Assembly (NCBI GenBank): GCA_036873755.1
Contig: JAVTVY010025193.1
Coordinates: 39,040-103,039, forward strand
DNA length: 64,000 bases
Direction of reading: 5' to 3'
Source of the DNA: Hanleya hanleyi
Taxonomy: Eukaryota; Mollusca; Polyplacophora; Lepidopleurida; Hanleyidae
The position numbers were made by a program, and so were the translations under genes. The notes beneath the pieces are model-generated. The model did not search any database. It was given only the letters and a program-made list of their open reading frames with translations, and was not told where the DNA came from. Positions 23,880 to 35,648 of this stretch are shown here, one piece after another (within the stretch, counting starts at the first letter, position 1; each line of letters starts with the position of its first letter).

Positions 23880-24070
23880 ATGTCAGTCGATATGAGCTGG
23901 ACCATGAGCTGGACCACTTATTGGTACCAAAACGCCATGTTGATTTTCATATTAGTTTATCTAGAGTATAAAAAATCATGCTGGCCATGTCCGGTCGGCA
24001 GCTTAGTGGCACAAAGTGGGTCAATCCAAGATGGCGTCAAATAGTTGCCATAATACATAAGCGGCTATAT
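23880..24070 (+). repeat. Interspersed repeat, inverted partner at 27.3-27.6 kb
   Basis: ATGAGCTGGACCACTTATTG, GCTTAGTGGCACAAAGTGGG and TCAATCCAAGATGGCGTC occur here. Their complements (GACGCCATCTTGGATTGACC, GGTACCAATAAGTC) occur in reverse order at 27465-27620. Confidence 0.6.
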
Positions 24071-24207
24071 GTGATCGACCTAATTTTCACTGATTGTTTT
24101 CACTGATTGTTTTCAAATTGAAAATATTGGTGTGTCTCAATTGTTTTGCAAATTTACTCATATTCCTCCTTTGGAGATCCCATTTGCAGATAAAAGTTCC
24201 CCTTGAT

Positions 24208-24221
24208 TCACCAGGTGGCGC
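24208..24221 (+). promoter_or_regulatory. CTCF-like motif
   Basis: TCACCAGGTGGCGC matches the CTCF core at 13 of 14 positions, in the opposite orientation to the motifs at 7066 and 8251. Occupancy is unknown. Confidence 0.35.
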
Positions 24222-24766
24222 TGTCCGCACATGCGTACTCGAGCTCGTTCTCTTTTTCCCTCTGCAACACGAGACATGTTGTGACAAGGTCGCAGGGTGA
24301 GGGAAGGTCGGGATGGGCACATTTATGTGATAGCAGGTGTGATTCGATAAAACTATTGAACATTGTTTATAAATGTCTTATATTTGTGGTTCAAATCTAC
24401 ACCGGCAATCACTCCCAGCAGTGGTGGTTGGGATGCCGAACGTGTTGTTCCCGGCTCGAGATGCAGGGTAAGCCATCTGTGATGATCTATATCTGGCAAC
24501 CTGAAAATACGCTTAGGGATTTCCCCTGTCATGAGAAAAGCGTAGGGATGTCAAAGAGCAACCAATAAGACGGCGGTATGTAAACACCGAACCCAGGCCG
24601 ACTACTGGGGAACCAGTAGATCATGTTGTTGTAACCGTCTCCGGCATGGCTGTTAGCGATACTTACCTCAGGCTTGGGACTTTCCAGCTTCACATTTCAA
24701 GTTAAATGCTACACTAGTCTTGACTGTGGTGTTGTTCGTCCCCACCCCTCCCCGTTTATGAGAGGG

Positions 24767-26395
24767 CTAGTGGACTATTCGCTGGGCAGCTACTACATAT
24801 CCCAGTAATGTCGCCTTGTCAGTCTGGAAATAGAAGCTGGTAAAAGTCGAGTTGGCTGTGCCCTGCACAGGACTGACGATAGGTTTCTTCACAGGTGCCA
24901 GGAAATCGTGCGAAGATACACCTCGTGAATCATCTTCAGCCAGGGTGCTATCATATAATTGGTAACATCGGATGTCATAGACATAATAGGAGTTTGAATC
25001 CGATTGCTGCATGTGTGCAAAGTGGATAATGGCGGGTGGCTCTCTGGACAGAGAAGGAGCTCATCTTCCAATCCATTGGCGAAGTCCGAAAGTGCCGGAT
25101 TCGAGTATAGGTCTTGTTCACAAAGGCCAAAACGAGTAGGCTCATTCCTTGTATGAATTCCGGGACCGGGCGGAAGAATGTTCTGGACCAACCCTCCGCT
25201 CCGGTGTGGGACTTTCTCTCCAAAGCGTGCCGTTCTAATATCCCTTTTCCTTAGGTGAAGACTGTAAGGAAGGCTGTAAGATAGTGTTTTCACTGGACTT
25301 GACTGTAGAAAGTTCGAGTGAAAACCTAAATAATGCTCTCAGGACGACCGCAAATGTTCCACCTGTTTGAGTTCGTCGAGGTTGTAATGCGATAGCTCGG
25401 AGTAGTGCAGAAATACTGCCGGTTTGGCTGCTGTCCACCCTCGTGGACAAGCGTAACACCTTGGCTAGGGTTGATCTATATCTTTCGATGGCTGTAGCTG
25501 ATGTTCACACTCGTGAACGGGCGTAACACCTTGACTAGGACTGATCTGTAAACTTCACTGGTACTGGTCTGAGACTTCTTTCCAGATGTAGATGGAGTAG
25601 AAATCTGTTACTACCGAAGTAGAGACAGCAACGGGATGGATTTCTCGGGATCAACACTTGAAATAAGACCACTTCGGCTGGTACAGTTGAGGTGTGAAAG
25701 ATCGGTTAGCTGATACCGTAGTACTGTGATGCAGCCACAGTGGTACGGTGAGAATTATGAGGCAGTCATGCTGTGTGATCTTTCGAGGAACTTCCTGTAT
25801 CATGGCGATTGGCAGGAAGGCATAGGCCAGGAAGTTGTCTCACTTGATCAATGAGGCGTCGATGGCCAGGATTTTCAGATCTATGATGAAGCTGACGAAC
25901 AGTTGTAGTTCTGCCTTGGCTCTTGTCGCAAACATGTCTCTCAGAGGTTATCACCAACGATGGAATCTGTTGGAATACCTCCCTGTGGGGCGCCACTTCG
26001 TCTGGATGATCTTGTCTGGCGGGATAAGTTATCTTCGATGATGCGACAGGCTGTACGCTGTCCGTCGTCCTGGTGTGGCGGCCCGTCTTTGGCATTGTGG
26101 GTTGTGTCCAGTGGAGTAAGGTCCTGGTTTCCTGGAATTCTAGCCACGATCCGGACTCCCCGCCCCCCTCTTTGCTTGTGTGAAAGATGACTGTCGAGTT
26201 GTCGAAGCTCACGAGACCATATCTGGAATTGTGTGTTCCAGTGTCCATGAGTAGAACCCGTCGTGTGGACGGCAGTGTCCCGGTGTCCAGGCGTGGGACC
26301 CGTCGTGTGGACCGGCCAACGGAACCGATGAGTTGATGGCTTGCTCCAGAGGTACGGCTGACGGAGGGACTGTAGTGGCTGTATCTGTAAACGAC
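24767..26395 (-). mobile_element. DIRS-like retrotransposon remnant: RNase H/RT tail and tyrosine recombinase end
   Basis: Minus-strand pieces in several frames match DIRS order. DNLSRQ and HREVFQQI (after the RNase H domain) come first, then LFVSFIIDLKILAIDASLIK, a stop where Trp is expected, and DNFLAYAFLPIAMIQEVPRK. The far end has STFTSFYFQTDKATLLGYVV, in which TFTSFY includes the recombinase nucleophile Tyr and its usual context, followed by AAQRIVH. Frame changes and stops throughout make it inactive. No split direct repeats were identified. Confidence 0.8.
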
Positions 26396-26427
26396 TACAT
26401 TGCGTGATGTCTTGCACTGATGTCAGC

Positions 26428-26617
26428 AGTACCAGTAAATTCTTGCAAATGCACCAAAGTTTGCAAGCTACCTGAGTATCAGTGCCTGGCAAATGGCCTG
26501 CAATGCACGGTCACATGTAAGTTACAGACCTGTGACAACATAGCTGATGAGTACTTCCAACATGATCAGGATGATGATACGTCTGACGATGATGATTGTG
26601 ATGACAACCAAAATTAG
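26428..26617 (+). pseudogene. 3' end of a cysteine-rich (CXC-like) invertebrate ORF
   Basis: The frame reads SCKCTKVCKLPEYQCLANGL then QCTVTCKLQTCDN, and ends in an acidic DDDTSDDDDCDDNQ tail and a TAG. The regular CXC-X3-C-X6-C-X6-C-X3-C spacing resembles tesmin/TSO1-type CXC repeats. It also resembles the C-terminal Cys-rich end I know from relatives of the PIN-like ORF at 58-3608, which likewise ends acidic. Only about 60 codons remain, and a DIRS fragment abuts it immediately upstream. Confidence 0.6.
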
Positions 26618-26749
26618 TTGTACAGTGAACTACAATGACTCGTGCGAACTCTTCATTCTGTAGCTACTTGATGAAAATGAAAGATTCGTTGCAGAACTGC
26701 TTGTTTCCCTCTTAATTATATCATGTTCGATTTGGAGGATACCAAACAT

Positions 26750-27200
26750 GTGTAGGGTGGTATGCGGGGGAGGTCGTGGTGGTGGGGGGAGGGTGTTGAA
26801 GGGACTTTATTCTGCCAAATATTCGGTGAGTACACATGATGTTACTATCCAAACTATATATTTCGGTCAAGCTCTACCAAATAATGTCAAGAAATCCAAG
26901 ATGGCCCTCATGAAGGAATCACGATGGCATCACGATCTTGGAAGGTAATTATGGTCTTTAATTTGGTTCTTATTTTCATATTTCTTCCTATAGAACTGCA
27001 AAAACTAATAAAAGTGATAGATATTATTCAGCTTTGGCAAAATAAATTACTTTCGTGACCTTTCAGCCAAAATAACTTAGGCAAAAGATGGACAAATGTG
27101 ATTTTCTAGGGACATCATGCGGCCGCCATTTTGAATTTTCCCATGAACATTTGCACCTAGAATACTGCAATTAGGCTAAACATGGCCTAAACTATTCAGT
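26750..27200 (+). repeat. Very diverged relative of the TTAA MITE
   Basis: It keeps GGTCAAGCTCTACC, AATCCAAGATGGCC, GCGGCCGCCATTTTGAATTT and CCCATGAACATTTGC in the order of the 37.0 and 48.9 kb copies. The termini are not recognisable. Confidence 0.5.
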
Positions 27201-27299
27201 CAAGCATAAACTATTCAGTCAGGAAGTTTGAGCTTGCTAGCTGTCTTCTATACCGAAATACGTTGGAAACTTTGAAAAAGTGCCCAGGGTTACCGTTCA

Positions 27300-27620
27300 T
27301 TGGTTGCCATATTATTCAGACTATGTTGCCACACCATACAGCACGTGATCTGCTTCACTATATTAGATCAGCCATTGTGTAAAATTGGACAGGAATGGAA
27401 CAGAAAGAAAGACCTGTAGCTTGACCAAGAGATCTTTCTTTGATCCTCATAGCTTTTCGTAGCTTTTGGGACGCCATCTTGGATTGACCCACTTTTTGAT
27501 ACTTAGCTGCCACTCTGACATTGCCAGCAAGGTTTTTTGTCACCTACAGATATCACGTGATAAGAAAAACATCATGAAGCTTTGCCCGTCAAGATGGTAC
27601 CAATAAGTCAAATTTCGGGT
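27300..27620 (-). repeat. Interspersed repeat, inverted partner of 23880-24070
   Basis: It contains GACGCCATCTTGGATTGACC, CTTAGCTGCC and AAGATGGTACCAATAAGTC, complementary in order to the 23.9-kb copy. Just downstream (27675-27940), GCATGCGGA recurs, as it also does near 17045. Confidence 0.55.
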
Positions 27621-27999
27621 CCTAGCTCATGGACTATCATTTGATTTATGTGATTGCTAGTGTACAAGAGCTTTTGAATGCATGCGTGCGGAAAGCATGC
27701 GGAATTCGTTCATGTTGATCATTCAGTTATTAATCCCATACGATCATTTTGTCTTCCGCATGCATTCAAGATGAGGAACGCTTCTGATTATTATGCCTTC
27801 CACACTTGGCATAATATGTACAGCAACTTGAACCAAGCGATCACTCGAGCGCATGAGCATGGAGGTCCCAATTTAATACATGCGGAATGCATGCGGATTA
27901 CAATCACACAAAATCTTAAGAATGCAATCCGCACGCGTTCGGAGCGCTAACTTTTTCGGTTAGGGTGCACTCACAACTTGATAACCCTGATAACTTGGT

Positions 28000-30900
28000 G
28001 AAGCCAACCTTAAACTTTTGGAGCTGAACGCCGCCTAAGCCAATTGATATTTGGTGTGCTTTAAGAGAGTCTATCGGATCAGGGCCGAACGTCCTTGATG
28101 GATTAGTGCAGGTGACAAAGGATCTCTGGATTGTGACACTAGGGTATAAACAGTCCAAAGATGTCCTTGTCTCAAACGTTATCTTGGATTTTCAGGATGA
28201 CTGTGGGCGCTTTTGGGAGATTACTCCCACGAAAGCACTTGTCAAAATAAAAGAGAACCCCACACTGACATCAGATATATTTTTGAGAAATATGGTAAAG
28301 TTTTTTACATTTCTGACGAGTACTATACTTTTGATTGCAGAAGTAGGAATAGGAAGGGGTGGATGTCTGGCATCAAAACCGCTCTTCCCTCTACAGTTAT
28401 GTTAGGAAACTTCGGACTTGCTGTTTGGTATAAAGGTCTGGTTAAGACCTGTAACACATGCGGAGATGAAAATCACATTATTGGGATTGTTCTTTTAAGG
28501 ATAAATGCTTGAGTTGTGGTCAGCCAGGACACAAAACAAAAAACGTGAAACTAAAACTCGTGAAAAAGAACAGAAGGTCCGACTGACAGAAATAACCTCA
28601 CAATATGAAAATGCGGAAAAGCATTACGGAAAAGTCCGCCGTTGCAGAGAGCTTTGTCACAATGCAAAGCACCCTGAAAGCGTTGGTTGTAGGACCAGAT
28701 GGCAAGACCTCCAAGAGGAATTGAAAACAAAAAAGAGCATAGAGCAAGCGGGAAAAGAAACCAAACAGCTCAAATAGGTTTTCAGCTCTCTCCGATGAGG
28801 ATGATGTTGATAATTCCATTGATATTCCTGGTTCACCCGCCAAGCGGAATAAGGTGGATGAACGTGCGGAAAGTTGCTACATAATCGGGAGTCTAAAGAA
28901 AATGAGTCTGTGAGAGTTGTAGATCCAAAAACAGTTCGAACTCGTGGTTCTCTGTCCGGGGTAGAGAACGACAGCGTTGTCAACCACAATGCCCAGCAAT
29001 TATGCTGCTGCAATCGATGTGGACGGCAGGCGTAATGAACATTAACCTGTGCATTCAAATGCTGATCTGGATACTGAGCTCACCACAAATGATGCTAGAA
29101 ATGAGCTATCCTTAGTAAATGTAAACGGAGGCGAAGATGAAGATATTATTTCTACACCTGTGCATTCTGGTGGTACCTCAAACTTCACCACAGATGACGA
29201 TGTGATTGCTGAGCTCACCAAAGATGATGCTGAAAATGAACTACCCTCAGTAGATGCACCTGAGTAGAAGACAAAGATATGCAGCAGTTGCGAGAAGAGC
29301 AGAAAAGGGAAACAGAAAAGCCAGAGGAGAAAACCTTCGATTAAACGTCCATAATGGCTAAGTTGACACTCTATTTTCTTGAGTGTCTGGTCTTGTGTGT
29401 TTTTTCTTCATATAGTCTCTCACGCTCCTCCAATGGAACTGCAGAGGAGCGAGACCAAACTTAAATGAGCTTCAGTTGTTAACTCAGAATTATGAACCCT
29501 TGGCTCTCTGTTTGAATGAAACTTTTTCACAAAGAAGCAGATAAAAATAAATTGGAATTACGGCAATTCACACCCCATCATTCCTATGTTTTGCATGAAC
29601 ATGGAAAAGCTAAATGCGTCTCTTCAATACTTGCTAAAATGGGGTTTTACATAGTCCTGTTGATTTAAAGATGGATTTACAAGCTGTAGCAGTTCGTCTT
29701 ACTATGCACATACCTTCATCTCCTTTGTGAACTTTAGAATCTTTATGATCAGCTCCCTAAACCTTGTTAGAATTTGAAAAGCTTTGTTCACAAAAACTAC
29801 CAGCTTGCGGTTTCTTTTGATGTTATTCTCAGATATGCTGATTGAAATTGCTAACAAAACCATACCAACATATACTGAGAGAACATTACAAATTTGTCTA
29901 AATATAATTCAGAATTATGGTGTCTGGACAATGGCTTCACATTCTCCAGAGCGAAGACAAATTATATACACTTTTGCCGAAAGCATCTCCAGCACAAAGA
30001 TCCAGTACTTACATTAGATGGAACTAAAAATAAAATTGTAAAAGAGGTCGAATTCTTAGAAATATTGTTCGACCACCGATTATCTTATCGCATATAAATT
30101 GCTCGAAAGCTAAGTGCACGAAAGCTCTTGATTTGTTGAAGGTAATTCCCAACTATAACTGGGGAGGAGATCATCAAACACTTCTCCATCTATATCGATC
30201 ACTTGTTTGTTCCTAACTTGATTATGGCTCTCTTGTTTACAACAGTGCAAGCAAGTCAAACTTGGCAAAGCTAGATCGTATTCTCCATTAAGTACTAAGA
30301 CTTTGTATTGGAATGTTCAGAATATCCCCTAAAGAAAGCTTATATGTCGAAGTAGATGAATTTCCTTTAGAACTTTGACGAATTGAATTATCACTGCAAT
30401 ATGTCACAAAATTGCGATCAAATCATTCGAATCTTGCATATAACTGGGTTTTCAAACCTCAGTTCGTGGATATCTATTTAACCCTATCTGGCCTTTGCGA
30501 TTTGGGGTGTATCGCAGCCTCGGGTGGGCGGAAATTGCCCCCTATATATTTCTCTACCACTAAGGCTAGAGCGCTGAAACTTCCGAAACTTGCCACACAT
30601 TATCTTGGGTTCAAGCTCTACCGGGAAATGTAAAAAAACCCAGGATGGCCGCCATGATGACGTCACAGTGACGTCATCTTCTCGGAAGCCATTTTTCGGC
30701 CTTTTTGGGGTCGATTTTCATTTTTCAGGGTTTTCTCTAGAAAAAAATTCAATAAAATAGGGAATAATTAGTTTCACATATATAATATACTTTCCAGGCC
30801 TTTTAGGCAAGGAAAATGTGAAGAAATGGAGCGAAAAGATTGGAAAACACGACTTTCGCGGATACAACATGGCCGCCATTTTGAATTTACCGATGATCCT

Positions 30901-31470
30901 CTGCCTGGGGGTATATGAAAATAGGCCCAAACTGACCCCAATAAGATAAGCTTAAAGTTTCAGCCTCCTCGGTTAGCCAAATTCCACCATGGCAAAACCA
31001 GAAGTAGATATTACGCCAACGAAATATAAAAAGGCAGACACGAGCGGCTCGTGTATACACCAAGATATGGTCTGCTTAGAGAAAAATACAGATCACATCA
31101 GGACTATTTATACAGACGGTTCAAAAGATGGTGAAAGAGTAGCATGTGCTACTATGTTTAATTCTAAAACTAAAATATGTCGACTACCAGGTAAAAGTTC
31201 AGCATTCACTGCAGAAGCAAAAGCTATATTGTCAGCATTGAAAGGTATTGTATCCACTAAAAGGAAGAAATGACTGTAGATTTGATTAACAGATTGATAA
31301 TGTGCTTTGTTGGTTGCCTAGTCATGTTGGCATCAAATGTTATACTGAGGCTGATAGAATGACTATGGCAGCCTTAGATAATAAGGTTGAACCTATTGGA
31401 ATCCCATATAGCGATTTCAGACCCTCTATTTGTACTTATGTGAGAAAGCTGTTTCAAGGTTTATAGGACG
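28000..31470 (+). mobile_element. I-clade LINE with ORF1 zinc knuckle, endonuclease, RT end and RNase H; deleted and broken
   Basis: ORF1 text (28080-28530) includes WIVTLGYKQSKDVLVSN and zinc knuckles KTCNTCGDENHI and FKDKCLSCGQPGHKTKN, with the last Cys lost. NRFSALSDEDD marks its C-terminal part. The endonuclease begins at about 29430 with LLQWNCRGARPNLNELQLLT, and DLKMDLQAVAVRLTMHIPSS follows near 29670. Most of the RT core is deleted: RYAD at about 29835 is a broken RYADD box. The RT C-terminus continues with WCLDNGFTFSRAKTNYIHFC, ALDLLKVIPNYNW and LRLCIGMFRISPKESLYVEV. After an inserted MITE comes RNase H: IYTDGSKDGERVACATMFNS, SAFTAEAKAILSAL and HVGIK...EADR. An A-rich run (31480-31590) may mark the 3' end. 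It is dead, with multiple stops. Confidence 0.85.
30482..30985 (+). mobile_element. TTAA MITE, copy 2, inserted in the LINE
   Basis: It begins CCCTATCTGGCC right after TTAA (30478-30481), within the LINE codons FVDIYL. It contains TCAAGCTCTACCGGGAAATG, the paired palindrome TGACGTCACAGTGACGTCA at 30658-30676, and CATGGCCGCCATTTTGAATT. The 3' terminus is not recognisable, so the element is truncated before LINE sequence resumes near 30989. Confidence 0.85.
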
Positions 31471-31649
31471 TCAAAAGAAAAAAAATAGCAAAAGAAAAAA
31501 ATAACACAAGAAAGAAACAAAACAAAAACAGAAAAAACGAAAACAAAACAAAAGAAGCAAAAGAGAAGAGAAAGAAATTAAAAAATGATTTGATAATAAA
31601 GCATCGGCAGCCTCGATTGTGAAGTGCTAATAAACTAATGTTGTATATG

Positions 31650-31850
31650 TAAGCTTTGCTGAACGCTATACCACATTCGTGATATTTCATTTCCGGAATA
31701 TATATCGGTTTCATTTTTCTTCTAGTCAGTATTTTACCATAGCCACATTTTAATTTCCAGAATGATGAGTGATATCAGTTTCATTTTTCTGGTCAGTATT
31801 TCACCATGGCCACGAGATATAGTCCACGGTACACAGTTTGATATTCCACA
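31650..31850. repeat. Two-copy ~95-bp direct repeat
   Basis: GATATTTCATTTCCGGAATA / ATATCGGTTTCATTTTTC and GTCAGTATTTTACCATAGCC recur as ATCAGTTTCATTTTTCTGGT and CAGTATTTCACCATGGCC. The rest of 31850-32993 shows no recognised feature. Confidence 0.55.
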
Positions 31851-32993
31851 CAGTATTATTGTGATACTTTTAGCAAAAGTTTAAAGCCCACAGTCATGAA
31901 ATGACATGAATCGGAGAGCGATATGATGACGTTGAGGTTTTATCATTTTAACATGGTTAGCCTACGAGGTATATCGGCCCAAAGCATTATTATTGTGTTT
32001 TCAAGATGACAAAGAGAATAAAACATAATACTGATATTTGACAAATGATGTGTTAATTGTTAGAAGTAGCTCAGAATGCATCTCAGTTCATCTAAGGTCC
32101 CAGAGCTGCATAATATAACCCGAAATCTGCATACATGACGTTCAGATTTATTTCCGGGAACACGCCTAGAACGCATCTCCGGCGATCTAGGACCCCGGAG
32201 CTTTCAGGGCACAGGCGGCCGCTGGACCCTCGCTTATAGTGCTATGACAGTCGACCCCCTGGCAAAATCTTACTCCTTAGGGGATCTTTTTGGTCGGGTG
32301 AGCGGAGACTGTGCCTTAGGTTATTTGAAAGAAATCGGTTTGTTGCATAATTTGCAATGTGTGTATCTTTTAATGTGCTGGATTACTAAGTTATTAATTT
32401 TAATACTTAGAATTTTGTTTGATCGTAGCTTTTTAGCTGAAATATTGCCGAAATGATAAACCTTAATCCTCTCTCTCTCCCCCCGCTTTCGACTTCTTTA
32501 TTCCTGTTCGTAGGAATAGTTACTTAAGAACAGACGATACATATGGATGGCCACTTCTGGATAAATGAAAATTGGAATTGAAATAAATTCTTTATATATA
32601 TCAATTTCATTCGATGCAACACCTGGAATATGGTACTCATATCAAATGGTTCAAACAATCTGAGTATGTACCATAACAATATAGTCAGTTGAACACCAAG
32701 ACAAGATAGGTTTAGTCAAGCATATGTATAATCCTCTTTGTTGTCCTGTTGGTGCCATTTTCCTACTCGGACAGTACCAATTAATATATCTGGCATCGGG
32801 CTGTCCAGTAAAAAGTACATGGGAGGGGGGAATTATTCAGTTCTGTGTGGTATTGTGTGATGGTGATTGTTGTATACAGTCATTTAAATTAAGAGAATAT
32901 GTATTATATAGAATTAATTATATGGTGTAGCGGGGGTAATCCTTCCTGAACTATGTTGGATATGTTTGAAGTACTTGAGCTTGGTTATTTTAG

Positions 32994-33117
32994 ATGAAAG
33001 AGGAAAACATGTACATGAAAATGAGGCGGATGGAAATCGAATTGCATAGAGAGCGAAATGAAAAAGAAGAGCGAGAAAAAGATTTGAAAGAGAAATGCAT
33101 AATGATTAAAGAACGTG
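32994..33117 (+). CDS. Exon 5 seen: coiled coil
   Basis: The acceptor is TTGGTTATTTTAG and the donor is CGTG then GTAAGT. The exon encodes 41 codons plus one base: MKEENMYMKMRRMEIELHRE then RNEKEEREKDLKEKCIMIKE. It is rich in E/K/R with M/L/I at heptad-like positions. It follows a 20.9-kb intron containing the 3.1-kb duplication, DIRS and LINE. Confidence 0.8.
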
Positions 33118-34339
33118 GTAAGTTCTTGGTCATTGCTAATACCATATGGCTTATTTTCTTATAAAGGCTACCCAAATTTGTCATTTTATCATCTGTCATA
33201 TTACAAATGACGTTAGCAACATTTCAAATGAGGATGCCATTGAAAAAACAAAATAAATAAGCTTTAACCATCACATGCTTTTCATTGCATGACCACTACG
33301 GACTCGTCAAAGTGGAAAAAAATTAGGGAAAATGGGAATAATTAGAGATGAAAGTGAAACAAACCTGGTGTCTTACATCACATCTGTCAAGAAGATGTTC
33401 AAACACAGTTTTGTAGTCCAAGAATCATACATAGGGTGTTAAAAATGGTAGGGATGGGAGTACCCATTGCAAGAAAAATTCGTACACCAAAATACACCTA
33501 ATCTTGTGATGGGTAAACAAACTTTTGTTTTGTTTGAAAAATGTTGCTAACTTCATTTGTGTTGCTAACGTCATTTCCATTTAATGCCTTTCTTTTAGAT
33601 TTCAAAGCCCACCTGTGACAGACAGTTGATTTCAAAATGTCCAAGGGAGTGAGTAGTGTGAATATCCCAAAGGATTCGAATAACGTTGAAATATTATATG
33701 GATTTAGAACACCAAACTTGTTGCTAACGTCACTTGACAGAATGACAGTAGATACACCTTATTATTGTTCTCAAAATTCACATAAATGAATTTTGCTTCT
33801 ACAGTCATTTTCCTTTCAGTCCATTGTGAGTTTTGTTATGAAAATTGTATTCAGTTTGAAATTAACAGCTTTAGCAAACAAAAATTGAAAACAGAAATGT
33901 GAGTCTGTCATGAATGAGTGACTAAGATAGTCATGAGTGGTAGCATGCTCCTGTAATCTACCTACTTGGAAGCCAGGTTGAATGGTGAGCGACTTGAGGT
34001 CGGGGTCCGCGCTAAGCTTGGCATATGACCGTAGTGTAAGTCAATCATTGGCAACCAAGAGCCTGTACATTATAATTCATGAGACGAGCCGCCCTTCATT
34101 TAAACCACCAAATATGGAGTGCTTTGTGGCGCCTGACCCCTGTGACCCTTGCTTGGAACAAAACAAAGCGAATATCTTGTTTGGGTAACCGAGTACGCGA
34201 TGTCCTCAGCCGATTAGTATATTCGGTTAAGAGAAGGGAGGAGGGAAGGGCTTGGTAGCGACAGTCCCTAAGTCTAATGTAGAATGGATGATACACTATT
34301 TAGTGGAGAGATCAACGAAATGTAGAAAACAGGTAAGTA
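33118..34339. other. Intronic sequence without recognised features
   Basis: The sequence is AT-rich. GTTGCTAACGTCA-type text recurs three to four times between 33205 and 33735, possibly a degenerate short repeat. No exon candidate has matching splice sites and phase. Confidence 0.45.
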
Positions 34340-34520
34340 GAGGCCTCAGCTCCTCAGATAGCTTGTCATAAGAGACAACTACCTAGGCATATGTGGGGTT
34401 CTCCAATGTGAAAAAATGGGATACTACCCGTGGGTGTTACCCGATGTGAAACGTGGTATGACTGAAATATAGCTGACATTGTTGAAAGCGACATTAAATC
34501 ATATATATAATCACCCACTC
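34340..34520 (+). repeat. SINE-like interspersed repeat, copy 3
   Basis: It has GGCCTCAGCTCCTCAGATAG, CATAAGAGACAACTACC and GATGTGAAAAAATGGGATAC. The tail is GACTGAAATATAGCTGAC with TTGAAAGCGACATTAAATCA and CACCCACTCACTG. Confidence 0.65.
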
Positions 34521-34815
34521 ACTGTTTGTGATTGGTTGGGTCAGAGATTATTTGAGTCATCATGATTATTTGGGTCATTGATTATTTGGGTCACATAATA
34601 TGCCGATCTCAGTAATCATTTGGGTCATTGATTTTTGGGTTTTTTAAGTGTTTTGGATCAGTCATTTGCTGTGTCTAATGCAGATACTCCATCAGCTCCT
34701 GCGAATAAGAAACAAGCGTCAGCATATATTTTGTGGCATTGAAATAACCCACGTTCAACATGTACGACTGGCAATGCATATACGCTACTAGTACATATAA
34801 CTGCAATCTGATTAA

Positions 34816-35496
34816 AACTCAGACTTAATAACCGCTCCTTTATCGGACATGTCCCTAATTAAGATCTGGGACAGTGCCTTAAACAAATCCGTCAGATGAA
34901 CTCCGAATGAAATAGTTTCCGTGTCATATAGTCGCCCAATGAGACGCCTCGTAGTATAGCGTGTCGGCTTATCTCCTAATAGTAACGTTGTTGTTGCGAT
35001 GCAGTTATGAACTGATTTTATGAAACAAAATAACCGTACCTATATATCCAGCAGTGCAAGAAATATCCCTTAATCTTTTCGCCTGGTCTGTCATTGAAGA
35101 GAGCAACGGGGAGCAAATAATAATCTTCGGTGACTGTTCCTGGAGAGCAAGAAATTCGTCAGCCGCCTGGATTGGATTTTTTTGCACCTCGTCCGTACAC
35201 TCGGCAACATCTGCTACGGCAAAGATTTGCCATAGCCGGCAAACGGTCTTTTAACATTTAAGAAAGCATCTGCAGTTGCTCCTGCTTTAATGCGGGCACG
35301 TCAAATTTATGGCACACCATAATTTTCGATCTCGCCCTTGAACTTCGCCGCCACTGAATATAGGCACCTATTCGCCTGTTGAAGTTGGACTGTGATTGGT
35401 CGCCAGTCTGACATGCGCGACAGATTTATGGTAGGGACTGTCCCAGATCTGAATTAGCGACATGTCTGATAAAGGAGCGGTTATTAAGTCTGAGTT
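34816..35496. mobile_element. 681-bp MITE with ~62-bp terminal inverted repeats and TTAA ends
   Basis: The left end ACTCAGACTTAATAACCGCT and CCTTTATCGGACATGTCCC to GATCTGGGACAGT is mirrored by ACTGTCCCAGATCTGAATTA and GACATGTCTGATAAAGGAGC to CTGAGT. Only about three of the first 62 positions differ. TTAA lies at 34812-34815 and 35497-35500. No transposase ORF is present. Its termini differ from those of the CCCTA family. Confidence 0.9.
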
Positions 35497-35548
35497 TTAA
35501 AACATGCTTTGTTTTCATGTACATGTAAATTTTATTCATCTTTCTCAG

Positions 35549-35648
35549 ATGATCAACTGAAACAGGAAAATAGGATGACTCATCAGTTGAAGGTGGAGAA
35601 TGACCAGCTGAAACTGGAGGTGGAAGAAAGGGATCATGAAATCGTCAG
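35549..35648 (+). CDS. Exon 6 seen: coiled coil
   Basis: The acceptor is CATCTTTCTCAG and the donor is GTCAG then GTAAGA. AT completes GAT with the previous exon, and then DQLKQENRMTHQLKVENDQL and KLEVEERDHEIV are read, leaving AG. The heptad pattern is clear, and the phase matches both neighbours. It lies 52 bp downstream of the MITE at 34.8-35.5 kb. Confidence 0.85.

Noticed and set aside
25766..26248. 160-codon minus ORF
   Set aside because: It is mostly the wrong frame of the DIRS remnant. The recognisable DIRS text runs through several frames.
35005..35254. ORFs inside the 34.8-kb MITE
   Set aside because: Both strands are open for about 60 codons only, and no transposase signature is present.
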